A DNA stretch of 25,520 nt from positions 78,857 to 104,376 of the forward strand of contig AQSC01000061.1 in the NCBI GenBank assembly GCA_000402775.1. The letters run 5' to 3'. The notes below the pieces were generated by a model. It saw only the letters and a list, made by a program, of their open reading frames with translations. It was not told the DNA's origin and made no database searches. The stretch is from Euryarchaeota archaeon SCGC AAA252-I15. GTDB taxonomy: Archaea; Altiarchaeota; Altiarchaeia; IMC4; SCGC-AAA252-I15. Both the position numbers and the translations under genes were made by a program. This document shows positions 6,200 to 13,156 of this stretch, in pieces; position 1 is the first letter of the stretch; every line of letters starts with the position of its first letter.

Positions 6200-7096
6200 A
6201 TGGCTTCTCCAATCGACCCATTAGGGTATGCGGGCATGGACTTCTTCAACATACTAGTAAGCTCGGTGGCAATGTCTTTAAAATTGATCGCCGGTTTTTT
6301 AATCGGATACCTAATCGCAGTCGTAATCTCCACAGTCTTGAACAAAATCTTAAACTTGGGAGAACTTAAGCATTCTGTTGTTCGCCATGGGGCGATGTCG
6401 TCAAAGCTTTGGGCTTCTTCAACAACCTTTCTGACGAGCTATGTTAAGTGGTATATTACTGTTGCGATTCTCACAGTATTCAACATTACAATCATCCATG
6501 AAGTCTTCTTGTTTCTGACGAATCTTTTATCGTTTATTATTCTATTCATCATTGGTCTTGGATTAGGGGGTGTGGTTTTCAAGATTATAAAGGATGCTTT
6601 AGAGAGTCTTGGTCTTGGTGTTGAACTTAAAAAACACAATATTGCCGGCGCTTTCGGGGGTTTTGAATTGTCTAGTATTCTGGCAGGTATTGTGAAATGG
6701 TACATAGTCCTTCTTTTCATCGGACAAGGCATTGCGAAACTCAACCTTGTGAAATTGAGCATGTTTGTGGATGAATTAATGGTGTACATCCCAAATGCTA
6801 TCCTAGGCCTTCTGATACTTATTGTCGCTCTTTTGCTTTCGAATTTGTCTGCAGGACGGATTAGAAGTAGGAAGACTCCCATTTCAGATGTTTTCGCATT
6901 GGGTGTTGAAGTGGTTATCGTCTTCTTTGGGGTTGTGATTGCTTTGCCAAAGTTTGGAGTTCATAATGTCTCAATTCTTGAGGATTCATTCAAGATACTG
7001 TCTATTGGAGTGTCTTTGGGTTTGGGTATTGCTATCGGATTGGGTTTGAAGGAGCCTATTTCCAAACTCGGTGAGAAGTACCGAAAGGAGATATGA
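6200..7096 (+). CDS. Multi-span membrane protein with conserved channel-type TM-helix repeats
   Basis: About 298 residues with seven or more hydrophobic segments. Gly-rich amphipathic helices, for example around Leu-Gly-Leu-Gly-Gly-Val-Val-Phe-Lys and Leu-Gly-Leu-Gly-Ile-Ala-Ile-Gly-Leu-Gly, resemble the repeat found in MscS-like/CmpX membrane proteins (the conserved TM-helix family). The hydrophilic beta domain of true MscS channels is absent, and the protein ends soon after the last helix. It is therefore better called channel-like than mechanosensitive. The ATG at 6200 has GGGGTGGTG just before it; GTG codons at 6191 and 6194 are in-frame alternatives. Its stop overlaps the next start as ATGA, and a KaiC-like ATPase follows. 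The transported solute is unknown. Confidence 0.75.
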   Translation: MASPIDPLGYAGMDFFNILVSSVAMSLKLIAGFLIGYLIAVVISTVLNKILNLGELKHSVVRHGAMSSKLWASSTTFLTSYVKWYITVAILTVFNITIIHEVFLFLTNLLSFIILFIIGLGLGGVVFKIIKDALESLGLGVELKKHNIAGAFGGFELSSILAGIVKWYIVLLFIGQGIAKLNLVKLSMFVDELMVYIPNAILGLLILIVALLLSNLSAGRIRSRKTPISDVFALGVEVVIVFFGVVIALPKFGVHNVSILEDSFKILSIGVSLGLGIAIGLGLKEPISKLGEKYRKEI

Positions 7097-7320
7097 AGTT
7101 CACTGTAGAAAGCCATGATTCGAGGAATACTTCACTTGTAGTATTCTCTTGGATTATCGGTTTTCTACTGCTTTATTTCTCACTGAAAAATCTCGTCCCC
7201 CTTCTTTCTTCAACGGTTTTTACCGTTCCTATTTTGCTTAAATTTTTCATTTATCTTGCAACAATCTTAATTAGTTGTTTAATATTATTCTACAGTATAC
7301 TATGTCTTGTACAATCGTGA
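7093..7320 (+). CDS. Small two-helix membrane protein, 75 aa
   Basis: The ATG overlaps the stop of the channel-like gene as ATGA, and the stop region contains the ribosome-binding site of the KaiC-like gene. The peptide has a polar 13-residue N-terminus, one hydrophobic helix at about 14-35 and a second at about 43-72, separated by a short loop with Pro and Ser. There is no catalytic or metal-binding motif and I do not recognise a family. Its tight placement between a membrane protein and a cytoplasmic ATPase suggests an accessory or linking subunit, which is inference only. Confidence 0.65.
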   Translation: MKFTVESHDSRNTSLVVFSWIIGFLLLYFSLKNLVPLLSSTVFTVPILLKFFIYLATILISCLILFYSILCLVQS

Positions 7321-7330
7321 GGTGGTTTCA

Positions 7331-8026
7331 GTGGAGCGTGTAACAACCGGAATTCCTGGTTTGGATAGCATGACTGAGGGTGGTTTTAAGCCAAATTCAA
7401 ACATACTAGTTACTGGGGGTGTTGGTACGGGTAAATCCACTTTTTGCATGCAGTATCTTATCGAGGGTGCTTCTAACGGTCAGAAAGGGATTTACGTGAC
7501 GTTCGAAGAGGAGACTCACACTTTAAAGGATAATATGAGCAGGTACAACTGGAATATTGATGCGCTAGAGGAGAAAAAGCTTATCAGGATAATTCATTTG
7601 GCCCCTAAGGATGTAATGCAGGTTGTGAAGTCTGGTTACGGGGAAATTATTAATCTCGTTAAAGATTTGGATGCTACCAGAGTCGTTATTGATTCTGTGA
7701 GCAGTATCGAGCTTATGATAGAGGATGATTTCAGAAAGAGGGAGAGCATGCTTCATCTTATGACGTGGTTGAGGAAGAATGGGTGCACCTCCCTTTTAGT
7801 GTCTGAGGCTGAGCAGCATCCTAGCAAGTATTCACGTCACGGAATCGTCGAATTCATCGTGGATGGTGTGATAGTCTTATATAACCTAAGAAGGCAGATG
7901 GTTCGTCAGAGGGCTCTTGAGATTTTGAAGATGAGGGGTACTAATCACATGAGTAGGATTGTTCCCTTCATTATCAGCAATGGCATTGAATTGCTTCCTC
8001 GTCAAAAGCTTTTCGGAGACTTCTAA
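7331..8026 (+). CDS. Single-domain KaiC-like RecA-superfamily ATPase
   Basis: 231 residues forming one KaiC-type ATPase domain. The opening Thr-Gly-Ile-Pro-Gly-Leu-Asp is typical, Walker A is Gly-Gly-Val-Gly-Thr-Gly-Lys-Ser (29-36), the paired catalytic glutamates sit in Thr-Phe-Glu-Glu-Glu (about 57-61), and Walker B is Val-Val-Ile-Asp-Ser. The Lys-Met-Arg-Gly-Thr block near the end is the subunit-contact motif of the family. I start at the GTG at 7331, which has GAGGTGG at 7319-7325 with 5 nt spacing; in-frame codons at 7307 and 7322 are less likely. KaiC-like proteins in archaea serve varied signalling or motor-related roles. The two upstream genes encode membrane proteins, so a membrane-linked role is inferred. 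The stop overlaps the convergent flavoprotein stop. Confidence 0.88.
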   Translation: MERVTTGIPGLDSMTEGGFKPNSNILVTGGVGTGKSTFCMQYLIEGASNGQKGIYVTFEEETHTLKDNMSRYNWNIDALEEKKLIRIIHLAPKDVMQVVKSGYGEIINLVKDLDATRVVIDSVSSIELMIEDDFRKRESMLHLMTWLRKNGCTSLLVSEAEQHPSKYSRHGIVEFIVDGVIVLYNLRRQMVRQRALEILKMRGTNHMSRIVPFIISNGIELLPRQKLFGDF

Positions 8027-8535
8027 AGGGATTTTCGGATTTGACGGGGATTCGATATTACTGTGATGTAGTCGGATTTCCTTAGTTTTTCCACGTTTTT
8101 GAGATCGATTTTCCGGCAGTAAACCTTGATTTTCCGCCCGCTCGGAATTTTGGTTTCAACCTCCTTTCCCTGATCAGACGGTAGGATGATCACATTAATA
8201 CGCCTTTTTGTAAACTGGGCTATGATGTTTGTTAATGCTGAATCTGATATACCCAAAGCCGCTTTTGCGCATGTGTTTGCAGTTGCTGGAGCTACAACCG
8301 CGACCTTAAATTTTCCACTTCCCGAAAGAGGCGTGCTGTAACCTAAGTTTTTTTCAAAAAAGACTTCACAACAAAATCCCAAAACTCTTTCAAAGAGTCC
8401 GTACGCCTTTAATACTTCCTCTCCAGCAAGTGATGTGACTGCGGAAACCTCGTGTTCCCTCGAAATTATTTCGAATTCTTTAACAATCTCCTCAAGATAA
8501 TGCCCAGCCCCCGAAACACACCACAGAATCTTCAT
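8023..8535 (-). CDS. Archaeal flavoprotein (COG1036-like)
   Basis: A 170-residue protein of the flavoprotein/HFCD fold. It opens with a beta strand and Ser-Gly-Ala-Gly-His (about 8-12), the phosphate-binding loop for FMN. The diagnostic segment Ala-Pro-Ala-Thr-Ala-Asn-Thr, followed by Ala-Leu-Gly-Ile-Ser-Asp-Ser (about 82-99), matches the FMN-binding loop of archaeal flavoproteins and dihydromethanopterin-reductase-like proteins. It probably binds FMN and takes part in electron transfer or reduction, but no ferredoxin-type cysteine cluster lies within the protein, so the redox partner is not indicated. It is divergent from the two-helix membrane protein at 8558 with only about 22 nt between, and converges with the KaiC-like gene. 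Confidence 0.75.
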   Translation of the reverse strand: MKILWCVSGAGHYLEEIVKEFEIISREHEVSAVTSLAGEEVLKAYGLFERVLGFCCEVFFEKNLGYSTPLSGSGKFKVAVVAPATANTCAKAALGISDSALTNIIAQFTKRRINVIILPSDQGKEVETKIPSGRKIKVYCRKIDLKNVEKLRKSDYITVISNPRQIRKSL

Positions 8536-8557
8536 TCAACATAAATCTTTGAAAATA

Positions 8558-9202
8558 ATGGTTAATAACCCTAAAACCTATCTTTTTACCGTTATGGTGG
8601 AACATCTGGAACACACTCTGGCAGATGAAATCGAAAAAAAAGAAGTAGCCTACATCAACTACGTACTAATAGCTGTAGTAGTCCTCGGATTAATAGTCGG
8701 CGCCTACACCTTCTTTTTCTCGAAGGAAAATTTCACGTTAACACTACTAGTGTTCACAGGACTAGTCTTAGGTGTTATCACAGCCTACTACTACTATGAA
8801 TCATTTTCAGCGGAAGATAAACGACTGATCTTAAATCCAGATGAAAACGTACTGATTGAAAGCTCTAACCCCCAGACTTATATAAGCGTTCCTTCAGCTG
8901 AAGTAGGTTTCTTAACCAATACTCCACCGCTTAAAGTAAACTTGTTTTTAACCGACAAAGGTATCGTCATCGAGCCTGTCGACGTTCAGGAGTTCGATGA
9001 TGAGGGGAAACTATATTACTTGCACATTTACCACCACGATATAATGGCCATGAAACCAGAATCAAACTTCATGTCAGATTACATACGGCTAAAATATAAG
9101 GGACCTAACATGGAAGACCAAGAGATTCTATTGTTCGCTGGGGAAGATACCTGCAAGTGGGTTGACGAGCTCACAACAATTCTCGGAGTGGAAGCTATTT
9201 AA
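8558..9202 (+). CDS. Two-helix membrane protein with soluble C-terminal domain
   Basis: About 214 residues. After a charged N-terminal helix (about 1-30) come two hydrophobic helices (about 35-57 and 63-83) joined by a short loop, then a soluble domain of about 125 residues with many beta-type stretches and Phe-Leu-Thr-Asp-Lys-Gly-Ile-Val-Ile-Glu-Pro in the middle. Both the N-terminus and the C-terminal domain should be cytoplasmic. The soluble part is reminiscent of small beta-barrel or PH-like membrane-associated domains, but I cannot assign it. The ATG at 8558 is only about 14 nt from the nearest TATA-like sequence, so the in-frame ATG at 8594 may be the true start. No function is assigned. 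Confidence 0.65.
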   Translation: MVNNPKTYLFTVMVEHLEHTLADEIEKKEVAYINYVLIAVVVLGLIVGAYTFFFSKENFTLTLLVFTGLVLGVITAYYYYESFSAEDKRLILNPDENVLIESSNPQTYISVPSAEVGFLTNTPPLKVNLFLTDKGIVIEPVDVQEFDDEGKLYYLHIYHHDIMAMKPESNFMSDYIRLKYKGPNMEDQEILLFAGEDTCKWVDELTTILGVEAI

Positions 9203-9337
9203 CAGTTTATTAAGGATTAAATCCTTGGTTGAGAAAATATAGCATGAGAGGGTTTCTCAATCTATTCTGCCTGACCATGTAGTTTAGGGTTTGATGCAAT
9301 AATGTTTTGATAAACTGGGGTGTATCTGCTATGGCAC

Positions 9338-9733
9338 CTAAGTTTCCGTGCATACTGCTCTTATGTACCCCCCTGGGGTCCACATTGAAAAGGAAAAGTC
9401 GGTTACAAAACAATTTGCAAAACTAACTCCGATCGGGTAATTAACTTGGCAGCAATACGAGAACCCTAAATCACCACAATCAATAGTGCTCATCCTCACA
9501 CAACTATCTGCAGTATGTCTATACATTTCTACAACGCCATTATTACAGCGGACTCCACAACTACTTCCATAAGCAGCAGTACTAGATGCATAAATCTTTC
9601 CCGCAGGCTGCTTGATAACATCAGAGGAAGTAAGCTTGGAAGGCTCTAATAAAAAAGCAAGAGCGAAAACAAGCAGTAATAGGATGATGATCATGATTAG
9701 ACTCCCCCGGTCCGTGGGAATCAAGCGTTTCAT
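9338..9733 (-). CDS. Membrane-anchored cysteine-rich extracytoplasmic protein, 131 aa
   Basis: The N-terminus is basic (Lys2, Arg3, Arg9), followed by an uninterrupted hydrophobic helix at about 11-29, and then a roughly 100-residue domain expected outside the membrane. That domain has eight cysteines (59, 63, 78, 86, 94, 95, 108, 128), an even number suited to four disulfides, and several aromatic residues. A TATA-like TTTTAAA about 26 nt before the ATG on the minus strand supports the start. Arg-Gly directly before the helix is faintly like a class III (pilin) cleavage site, but the usual +5 glutamate is missing. I do not recognise the family. The sequence on either side of the gene is non-coding. 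Confidence 0.6.
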   Translation of the reverse strand: MKRLIPTDRGSLIMIIILLLLVFALAFLLEPSKLTSSDVIKQPAGKIYASSTAAYGSSCGVRCNNGVVEMYRHTADSCVRMSTIDCGDLGFSYCCQVNYPIGVSFANCFVTDFSFSMWTPGGYIRAVCTET

Positions 9734-9931
9734 GTTATTTCATTGGGGATACATCTTTAAAAGGTATTGGTGTTGGTTTGCGGGAGAAAATGATTTTTCT
9801 TCGATATTTAACGTGTTTTATTGTGGTGATTGAATTTGATGCAGCATGTATGCAAGGTGCGTTGAAATAATATTGGTGTTTGAGGTGGGGAATTGAGGAT
9901 TAAGCATATAAAGAAGAATGAGGGAGACAGC

Positions 9932-9938
9932 TATTTAA
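9932..9938 (+). promoter_or_regulatory. TATA box for the RecJ/GAN-like gene
   Basis: TATTTAA is centred 26 nt before the ATG at 9961, giving a leaderless mRNA. A second, less well placed AT-rich stretch (CATATAAAG) lies about 28 nt further upstream. The remainder of 9734-9931 shows no convincing gene. Confidence 0.55.
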
Positions 9939-9960
9939 CCACTCATTCTATTTCTTTAAA

Positions 9961-11388
9961 ATGGCTTTGAATCCTTTAACGACTAGAGACCATGATGTGA
10001 TTGACCTTCCGTTTCTTGATGCAGTCTCAAGTTTCGCGAAAAAACTTTCTCACGGTGATGATTATCTGGTTGTAAGCCACCATGACGCCGACGGGGTCAC
10101 AGCATGCGCTATCATGGTTGACCTATTACGCTCTCTCGGGAAAAAAGTGGATTACAAAGTATTAAAACAATTGGATAGTATCACAATCTCCGAAATAAAA
10201 GATTTTACGGGCAAAATACTGGTTTTCACTGACATGGGCAGCGGCCATTTCACACTCCTTGCCGACCATGGAGTAACCGACTTCTTTGTTGTCGACCACC
10301 ATAACCCTGAATGCGAGTCTCCAAAGCAAATCAACCCCCACTCCTTCGGATTCAACGGAGGGATAGACGTTTCCGGCTCTGGGATGGCTTATCTTGTGGC
10401 TCGCGCGTTAGGTCGGATAGATTTCGCCCACCTTGCGATTGTCGGGGCTTGCGGGGACATGCAGGATTCCGGCGGAAAATTACGTTCCATAAACCGCATG
10501 ATCATGTTTGATGCAATCGAGCAAGGCACTTTGAAAGTTAAAAACGATTTAAGGCTTTTTGGAAGGCAAAGCAGATCCCTAGTTCAGATGCTAGCCTACG
10601 CCTCTGATCCCGTGCTACCTCATCTTACTGGTAATAAAAGAGGGTGCACGCAATTTTTAGAGTTGAATGAAATACCGGTCAGAGACGAAAATAACCGGCT
10701 TCGCAATTACGTGGACTTAAACCACCTTGAACGCGAGCGTCTCACAACTGCCTTATACATCCATCTTCTTGACGCAAACACTCCCGAGTTTGTCATCCAG
10801 AGGATGATTGGTGAAGTTTACACTCTGATGCGCGAGGAGAAGAAGACTGAGCTTCGCGACGCTAAAGAGTTTGCAACGCTTTTAAACGCGTGTGGAAGGC
10901 AAGAGCAACCTGAGATCGGCGTTATGGTCTGTTTAGGTGACCGCGGAGAGTACTTGGCTTTAGCTAGAAGCCTTCTTGAAAACCATCGCAGGCAGCTTAG
11001 CGCGGGTTTAGATTATCTTTCGAAAAAGGGTGTTGAATCAAAAGAGAACCTCTACTTCTTTGACGCTGAAGGTGAGGTTAAAGAAAGTATCGTTGGCGTT
11101 GTTGCAGGTATGGCTTACGGTGCGCGCATAATCCCCCCGGACAAACCGGTTTTGGGTTTCGCTCAAGACCGAGACGACCCCGACTGGCTTAAGGTTTCGG
11201 CGAGAGCAAACTACAGCCTTCTTCGAAAAGGAATTCATCTTGGAAACGCCATGAACGAGGGCTCGTCCAAGTTCGGCGGTGAAGGCGGCGGCCACGACAT
11301 CGCAGCCGGGGCGCGAGTACCAAAAAACAAGAAGGAAGACTTCATAAAAGAAGTAAACAACATATTTACTACGCAGGTGAGCAACTAA
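9961..11388 (+). CDS. RecJ/GAN-like DHH-DHHA1 single-strand nuclease
   Basis: A 475-residue member of the DHH phosphoesterase superfamily of the archaeal RecJ/GAN type, which degrades single-stranded nucleic acid and in several archaea associates with GINS or the replisome. Motif I is His-His-Asp-Ala-Asp-Gly (about 40-45), motif II Thr-Asp-Met-Gly-Ser-Gly (about 90-95), motif III Val-Asp-His-His (111-114); the aspartates and histidines bind two metal ions. The DHHA1 domain ends with Gly-Gly-Glu-Gly-Gly-Gly-His-Asp-Ile-Ala-Ala-Gly-Ala, which positions the substrate. It is upstream of S15, Pcc1 and S3Ae, a neighbourhood conserved in many archaea. A TATA box 26 nt upstream supports the ATG. Confidence 0.92.
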   Translation: MALNPLTTRDHDVIDLPFLDAVSSFAKKLSHGDDYLVVSHHDADGVTACAIMVDLLRSLGKKVDYKVLKQLDSITISEIKDFTGKILVFTDMGSGHFTLLADHGVTDFFVVDHHNPECESPKQINPHSFGFNGGIDVSGSGMAYLVARALGRIDFAHLAIVGACGDMQDSGGKLRSINRMIMFDAIEQGTLKVKNDLRLFGRQSRSLVQMLAYASDPVLPHLTGNKRGCTQFLELNEIPVRDENNRLRNYVDLNHLERERLTTALYIHLLDANTPEFVIQRMIGEVYTLMREEKKTELRDAKEFATLLNACGRQEQPEIGVMVCLGDRGEYLALARSLLENHRRQLSAGLDYLSKKGVESKENLYFFDAEGEVKESIVGVVAGMAYGARIIPPDKPVLGFAQDRDDPDWLKVSARANYSLLRKGIHLGNAMNEGSSKFGGEGGGHDIAAGARVPKNKKEDFIKEVNNIFTTQVSN

Positions 11389-11404
11389 CAAATCAAAAAT
11401 CTCA

Positions 11405-11413
11405 TTTTTATAG
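11405..11413 (+). promoter_or_regulatory. TATA box for the rps15 operon
   Basis: TTTTTATAG lies about 98 nt before the S15 ATG. The expected transcription start is near 11435, giving a leader of about 70 nt that holds a strong hairpin. The AT-rich bases at 11493-11506 are too close to the ATG to be a TATA box for it. Confidence 0.45.
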
Positions 11414-11449
11414 ACTTTTTGCTTATGATTAACTCGTATGTTTTCTTGG

Positions 11450-11473
11450 ATAGTGCGGATTCGTCTGCGCTAT
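11450..11473 (+). promoter_or_regulatory. UUCG-loop hairpin in the rps15 leader
   Basis: ATAGTGCGGA, loop TTCG, TCTGCGCTAT: ten consecutive pairs, two of them G-U. It sits in the middle of the predicted S15 leader. In bacteria S15 represses its own mRNA by binding leader structures that imitate its 16S rRNA site, in which a G-U/G-C step is recognised. By analogy this may be an autoregulatory element, although a small RNA gene in the gap cannot be excluded. Confidence 0.5.
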
Positions 11474-11506
11474 ACCGATGAAGCTCTGAAGTAAAATTAT
11501 AATAAT

Positions 11507-11959
11507 ATGGCTCGAATGCACGCTCGCAAGAAGGGTAAGTCACGCTCCAAAAAGGTTAAGAGAGTTAAGGTTCCCGAGTGGGTTAACTACTCGCCCGAGG
11601 AGGTGGAGGAGATAATAGAGAAACTCGCGAAAGAAGCTAATAGTCCCAGCAAGATAGGTTTAATCCTCCGTGACCAGTATGGAATTCCAGACGTATTCTC
11701 TATCACGAAAAAGAAGGTAACAAGAATCCTCAAGGAAAAGAATCTTTCAACCAAGCTTCCAGAGGATTTGAGAAACCTGATTCAAAGAGCCACAAACCTT
11801 AGAATCCACTTGACTGAACACTCAAAAGACAAGCATTCTCGAAGAGGCCTCCAACTCACCGAATCAAAGATCAGAAGGTTAACAAAATACTATAAATCAT
11901 CCGGCAAACTATCGGAGTCGTGGAGATACGATCCCGAAAAAGCCCGATTGGAGTTGTAA
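11507..11959 (+). CDS. rps15: 30S ribosomal protein S15
   Basis: Small-subunit protein that binds 16S rRNA at the helix 20-22 junction and starts assembly of the platform. The 150-residue length is the long archaeal/eukaryotic form: a basic N-terminal extension (about 1-60, including Pro-Glu-Trp-Val and a helical Glu-rich part) precedes the universal S15 core. The core carries the conserved His-Ser-Lys-Asp-Lys-His-Ser-Arg-Arg-Gly-Leu block (about 105-115), which contacts rRNA, followed by the Arg-Arg-Leu-Thr-Lys-Tyr-Tyr helix. It is the first gene of a compact operon with pcc1 (2 nt gap) and S3Ae. It has no clear Shine-Dalgarno site but a structured leader of about 70 nt, unlike the leaderless pattern of other first genes in this window. 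Confidence 0.96.
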   Translation: MARMHARKKGKSRSKKVKRVKVPEWVNYSPEEVEEIIEKLAKEANSPSKIGLILRDQYGIPDVFSITKKKVTRILKEKNLSTKLPEDLRNLIQRATNLRIHLTEHSKDKHSRRGLQLTESKIRRLTKYYKSSGKLSESWRYDPEKARLEL

Positions 11960-11961
11960 AG

Positions 11962-12180
11962 ATGAATGCTTGCGCCCAAATATCCACGGAGTCTGAGAAT
12001 CCAGAATGCGTCATGAAAGCTCTTTCAGTAGACAACAAGGCGGCTGAGATAAGTTCCAAGGTAGATGGGAAAACAATTAAAACCGAGGTCAAGGCGAATA
12101 ATCCCCGCACACTTCTCGCAACAGTAGACGACATAATCCGTTGCCAAATGGTTGCCGAAAAGATAATTGAAGATGGCTAG
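11962..12180 (+). CDS. pcc1: KEOPS complex subunit Pcc1
   Basis: Small dimerisation subunit of KEOPS, the complex that makes N6-threonylcarbamoyl-adenosine at position 37 of ANN-decoding tRNAs; Pcc1 contacts Kae1 and helps tRNA binding. From the ATG at 11962 the protein has 72 residues, usual for the family. The tell-tale C-terminal block is Asn-Asn-Pro-Arg-Thr-Leu-Leu-Ala-Thr-Val-Asp-Asp-Ile-Ile-Arg-Cys (about 47-62), preceded by a strand-rich half. The ATG follows the S15 stop by 2 nt, and the 3' end overlaps S3Ae by 8 nt, so all three are likely co-translated. Earlier in-frame starts would lie inside S15 and are not needed. Confidence 0.9.
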   Translation: MNACAQISTESENPECVMKALSVDNKAAEISSKVDGKTIKTEVKANNPRTLLATVDDIIRCQMVAEKIIEDG

Positions 12181-12733
12181 GAAAAAGAAGATTAGTTCAT
12201 GGAAACAGAAGAAGACTTATAATGTGTTGGCTCCAGACAGCTTCAACAACAAAATCCTGGGTGTGACACTCTCAGCAGATCCTAAAAATATTATTGGACG
12301 AACCATCACCATCTCTGCCAAGGATTTGACTGAAGACAGGACTAAACAACATTTCAACCTAACATTTGAAGTAACTGATGTTTCCGGCGAGGGCGCTAAA
12401 ACAAAGTTTAAGAAATTCACTGTTTCTTCCGGTTACATGAAATCCAAGGTCCGTAAGAAGACTACGAAAATCGACTTTATATCTGAAGCATCCTTTGAAG
12501 GTGTGAAAACAAGGGTTAAGGTCATGATTTCTGGTGGAAGGGGAATAAGCAGGGATCAGAAAAAACAGATTTCAGAAAAAATAAAATCTATTTTTAATTC
12601 ACACAAAGACAAAAAGCTAGACGACGTAGTTCAGATGATTGTTTTCGGAAAACTGGGAACAGAAATCTATCATGGTCTAAAAACAATCAACCAGATTTAC
12701 CGTGTTGAAATCCAGCAGCTTAAGGTAGTCTAA
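12173..12733 (+). CDS. rps3ae: 30S ribosomal protein S3Ae
   Basis: Archaeal/eukaryotic small-subunit protein (eukaryotic eS1) of the platform near the mRNA exit. The ATG at 12173 gives 186 residues. The basic start Ala-Arg-Lys-Lys-Lys, then Trp-Lys-Gln-Lys-Lys-Thr-Tyr and Val-Leu-Ala-Pro, is typical, as are Gly-Arg-Thr-Ile (about 41-44) and Arg-Lys-Lys-Thr-Thr-Lys-Ile-Asp (about 94-101). A TTG at 12167 is in frame but lacks support from homology. It is last in the S15-Pcc1-S3Ae operon. Its stop overlaps, by three bases, the stop of the convergent unknown gene. Confidence 0.95.
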   Translation: MARKKKISSWKQKKTYNVLAPDSFNNKILGVTLSADPKNIIGRTITISAKDLTEDRTKQHFNLTFEVTDVSGEGAKTKFKKFTVSSGYMKSKVRKKTTKIDFISEASFEGVKTRVKVMISGGRGISRDQKKQISEKIKSIFNSHKDKKLDDVVQMIVFGKLGTEIYHGLKTINQIYRVEIQQLKVV

Positions 12734-13149
12734 TCTCTTGGGTAAACGACTTTCTTCTCTGAAACATCCAAGACCACGAATCGTTCTCTTAATTCTTTTA
12801 GGATTTTTGATTGTTCAACAAGTTTTCCAACTTCCTCGGGTTTGCATGATGACCCGGAACTCAAAAGCAACACAGCCTTTTCAGGATTATACTCCACAAT
12901 CCTCCACAAATGCTTTAAAATCTCTTCGAGAGATCCGAACTCGCAGGAAAAAAGTATTTTCGGCTCAAGCCAAATCAAGTTTACTTTACCCAAATTTATT
13001 CCGTACTCAATGATTGAAGCATCAATTCTAACAGTAAAACCCAATTGCTCGCCCAAGACTCTGTAATAGTCAACTAATGCATCCTTAAAGGGCTTCCCAC
13101 ACTCCTTCAAGTGTTTATCAAGCGCCTCGAAATCCGTGATATTCTCCAT
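12730..13149 (-). CDS. Conserved-looking hypothetical protein, 139 aa
   Basis: Third gene behind cdc48 and the NAD(P)H-hydrate repair gene, 7 nt after the latter; a GTGA precedes the ATG at 13149 with suitable spacing. The product is a mixed alpha/beta protein without membrane segments: an N-terminal helical part (about 1-36), strands around Val-Arg-Ile-Asp-Ala-Ser and Leu-Ile-Trp-Leu-Glu-Pro-Lys-Ile-Leu-Phe-Ser-Cys-Glu-Phe-Gly, and helices after that. The Asp, Glu and Glu spacing around residues 42-70 vaguely recalls nuclease-like folds, but the usual E-x-K is absent, so I do not assign it. The in-frame extension to 13200 would overlap the upstream gene and is less likely. Confidence 0.65.
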   Translation of the reverse strand: MENITDFEALDKHLKECGKPFKDALVDYYRVLGEQLGFTVRIDASIIEYGINLGKVNLIWLEPKILFSCEFGSLEEILKHLWRIVEYNPEKAVLLLSSGSSCKPEEVGKLVEQSKILKELRERFVVLDVSEKKVVYPRD

Positions 13150-13156
13150 TTTTTCA

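Noticed and set aside
9222..9236. AAGGAT/ATCCTT hairpin after the two-helix membrane protein gene
   Set aside because: Only six pairs with a 3-nt loop and no T tract; too weak to call a terminator. The surrounding 9203-9337 region shows no gene.
9612..9833. 73-codon plus-strand frame opposite the cysteine-rich gene
   Set aside because: It is antisense to a frame with a clear membrane helix, ordered cysteines and a promoter, and its own product looks like a random composition.
12730..13149. Nuclease of the PD-(D/E)xK fold
   Set aside because: Acidic residues occur at plausible spacing, but the E-x-K lysine is absent and the order of strands could not be confirmed by eye.
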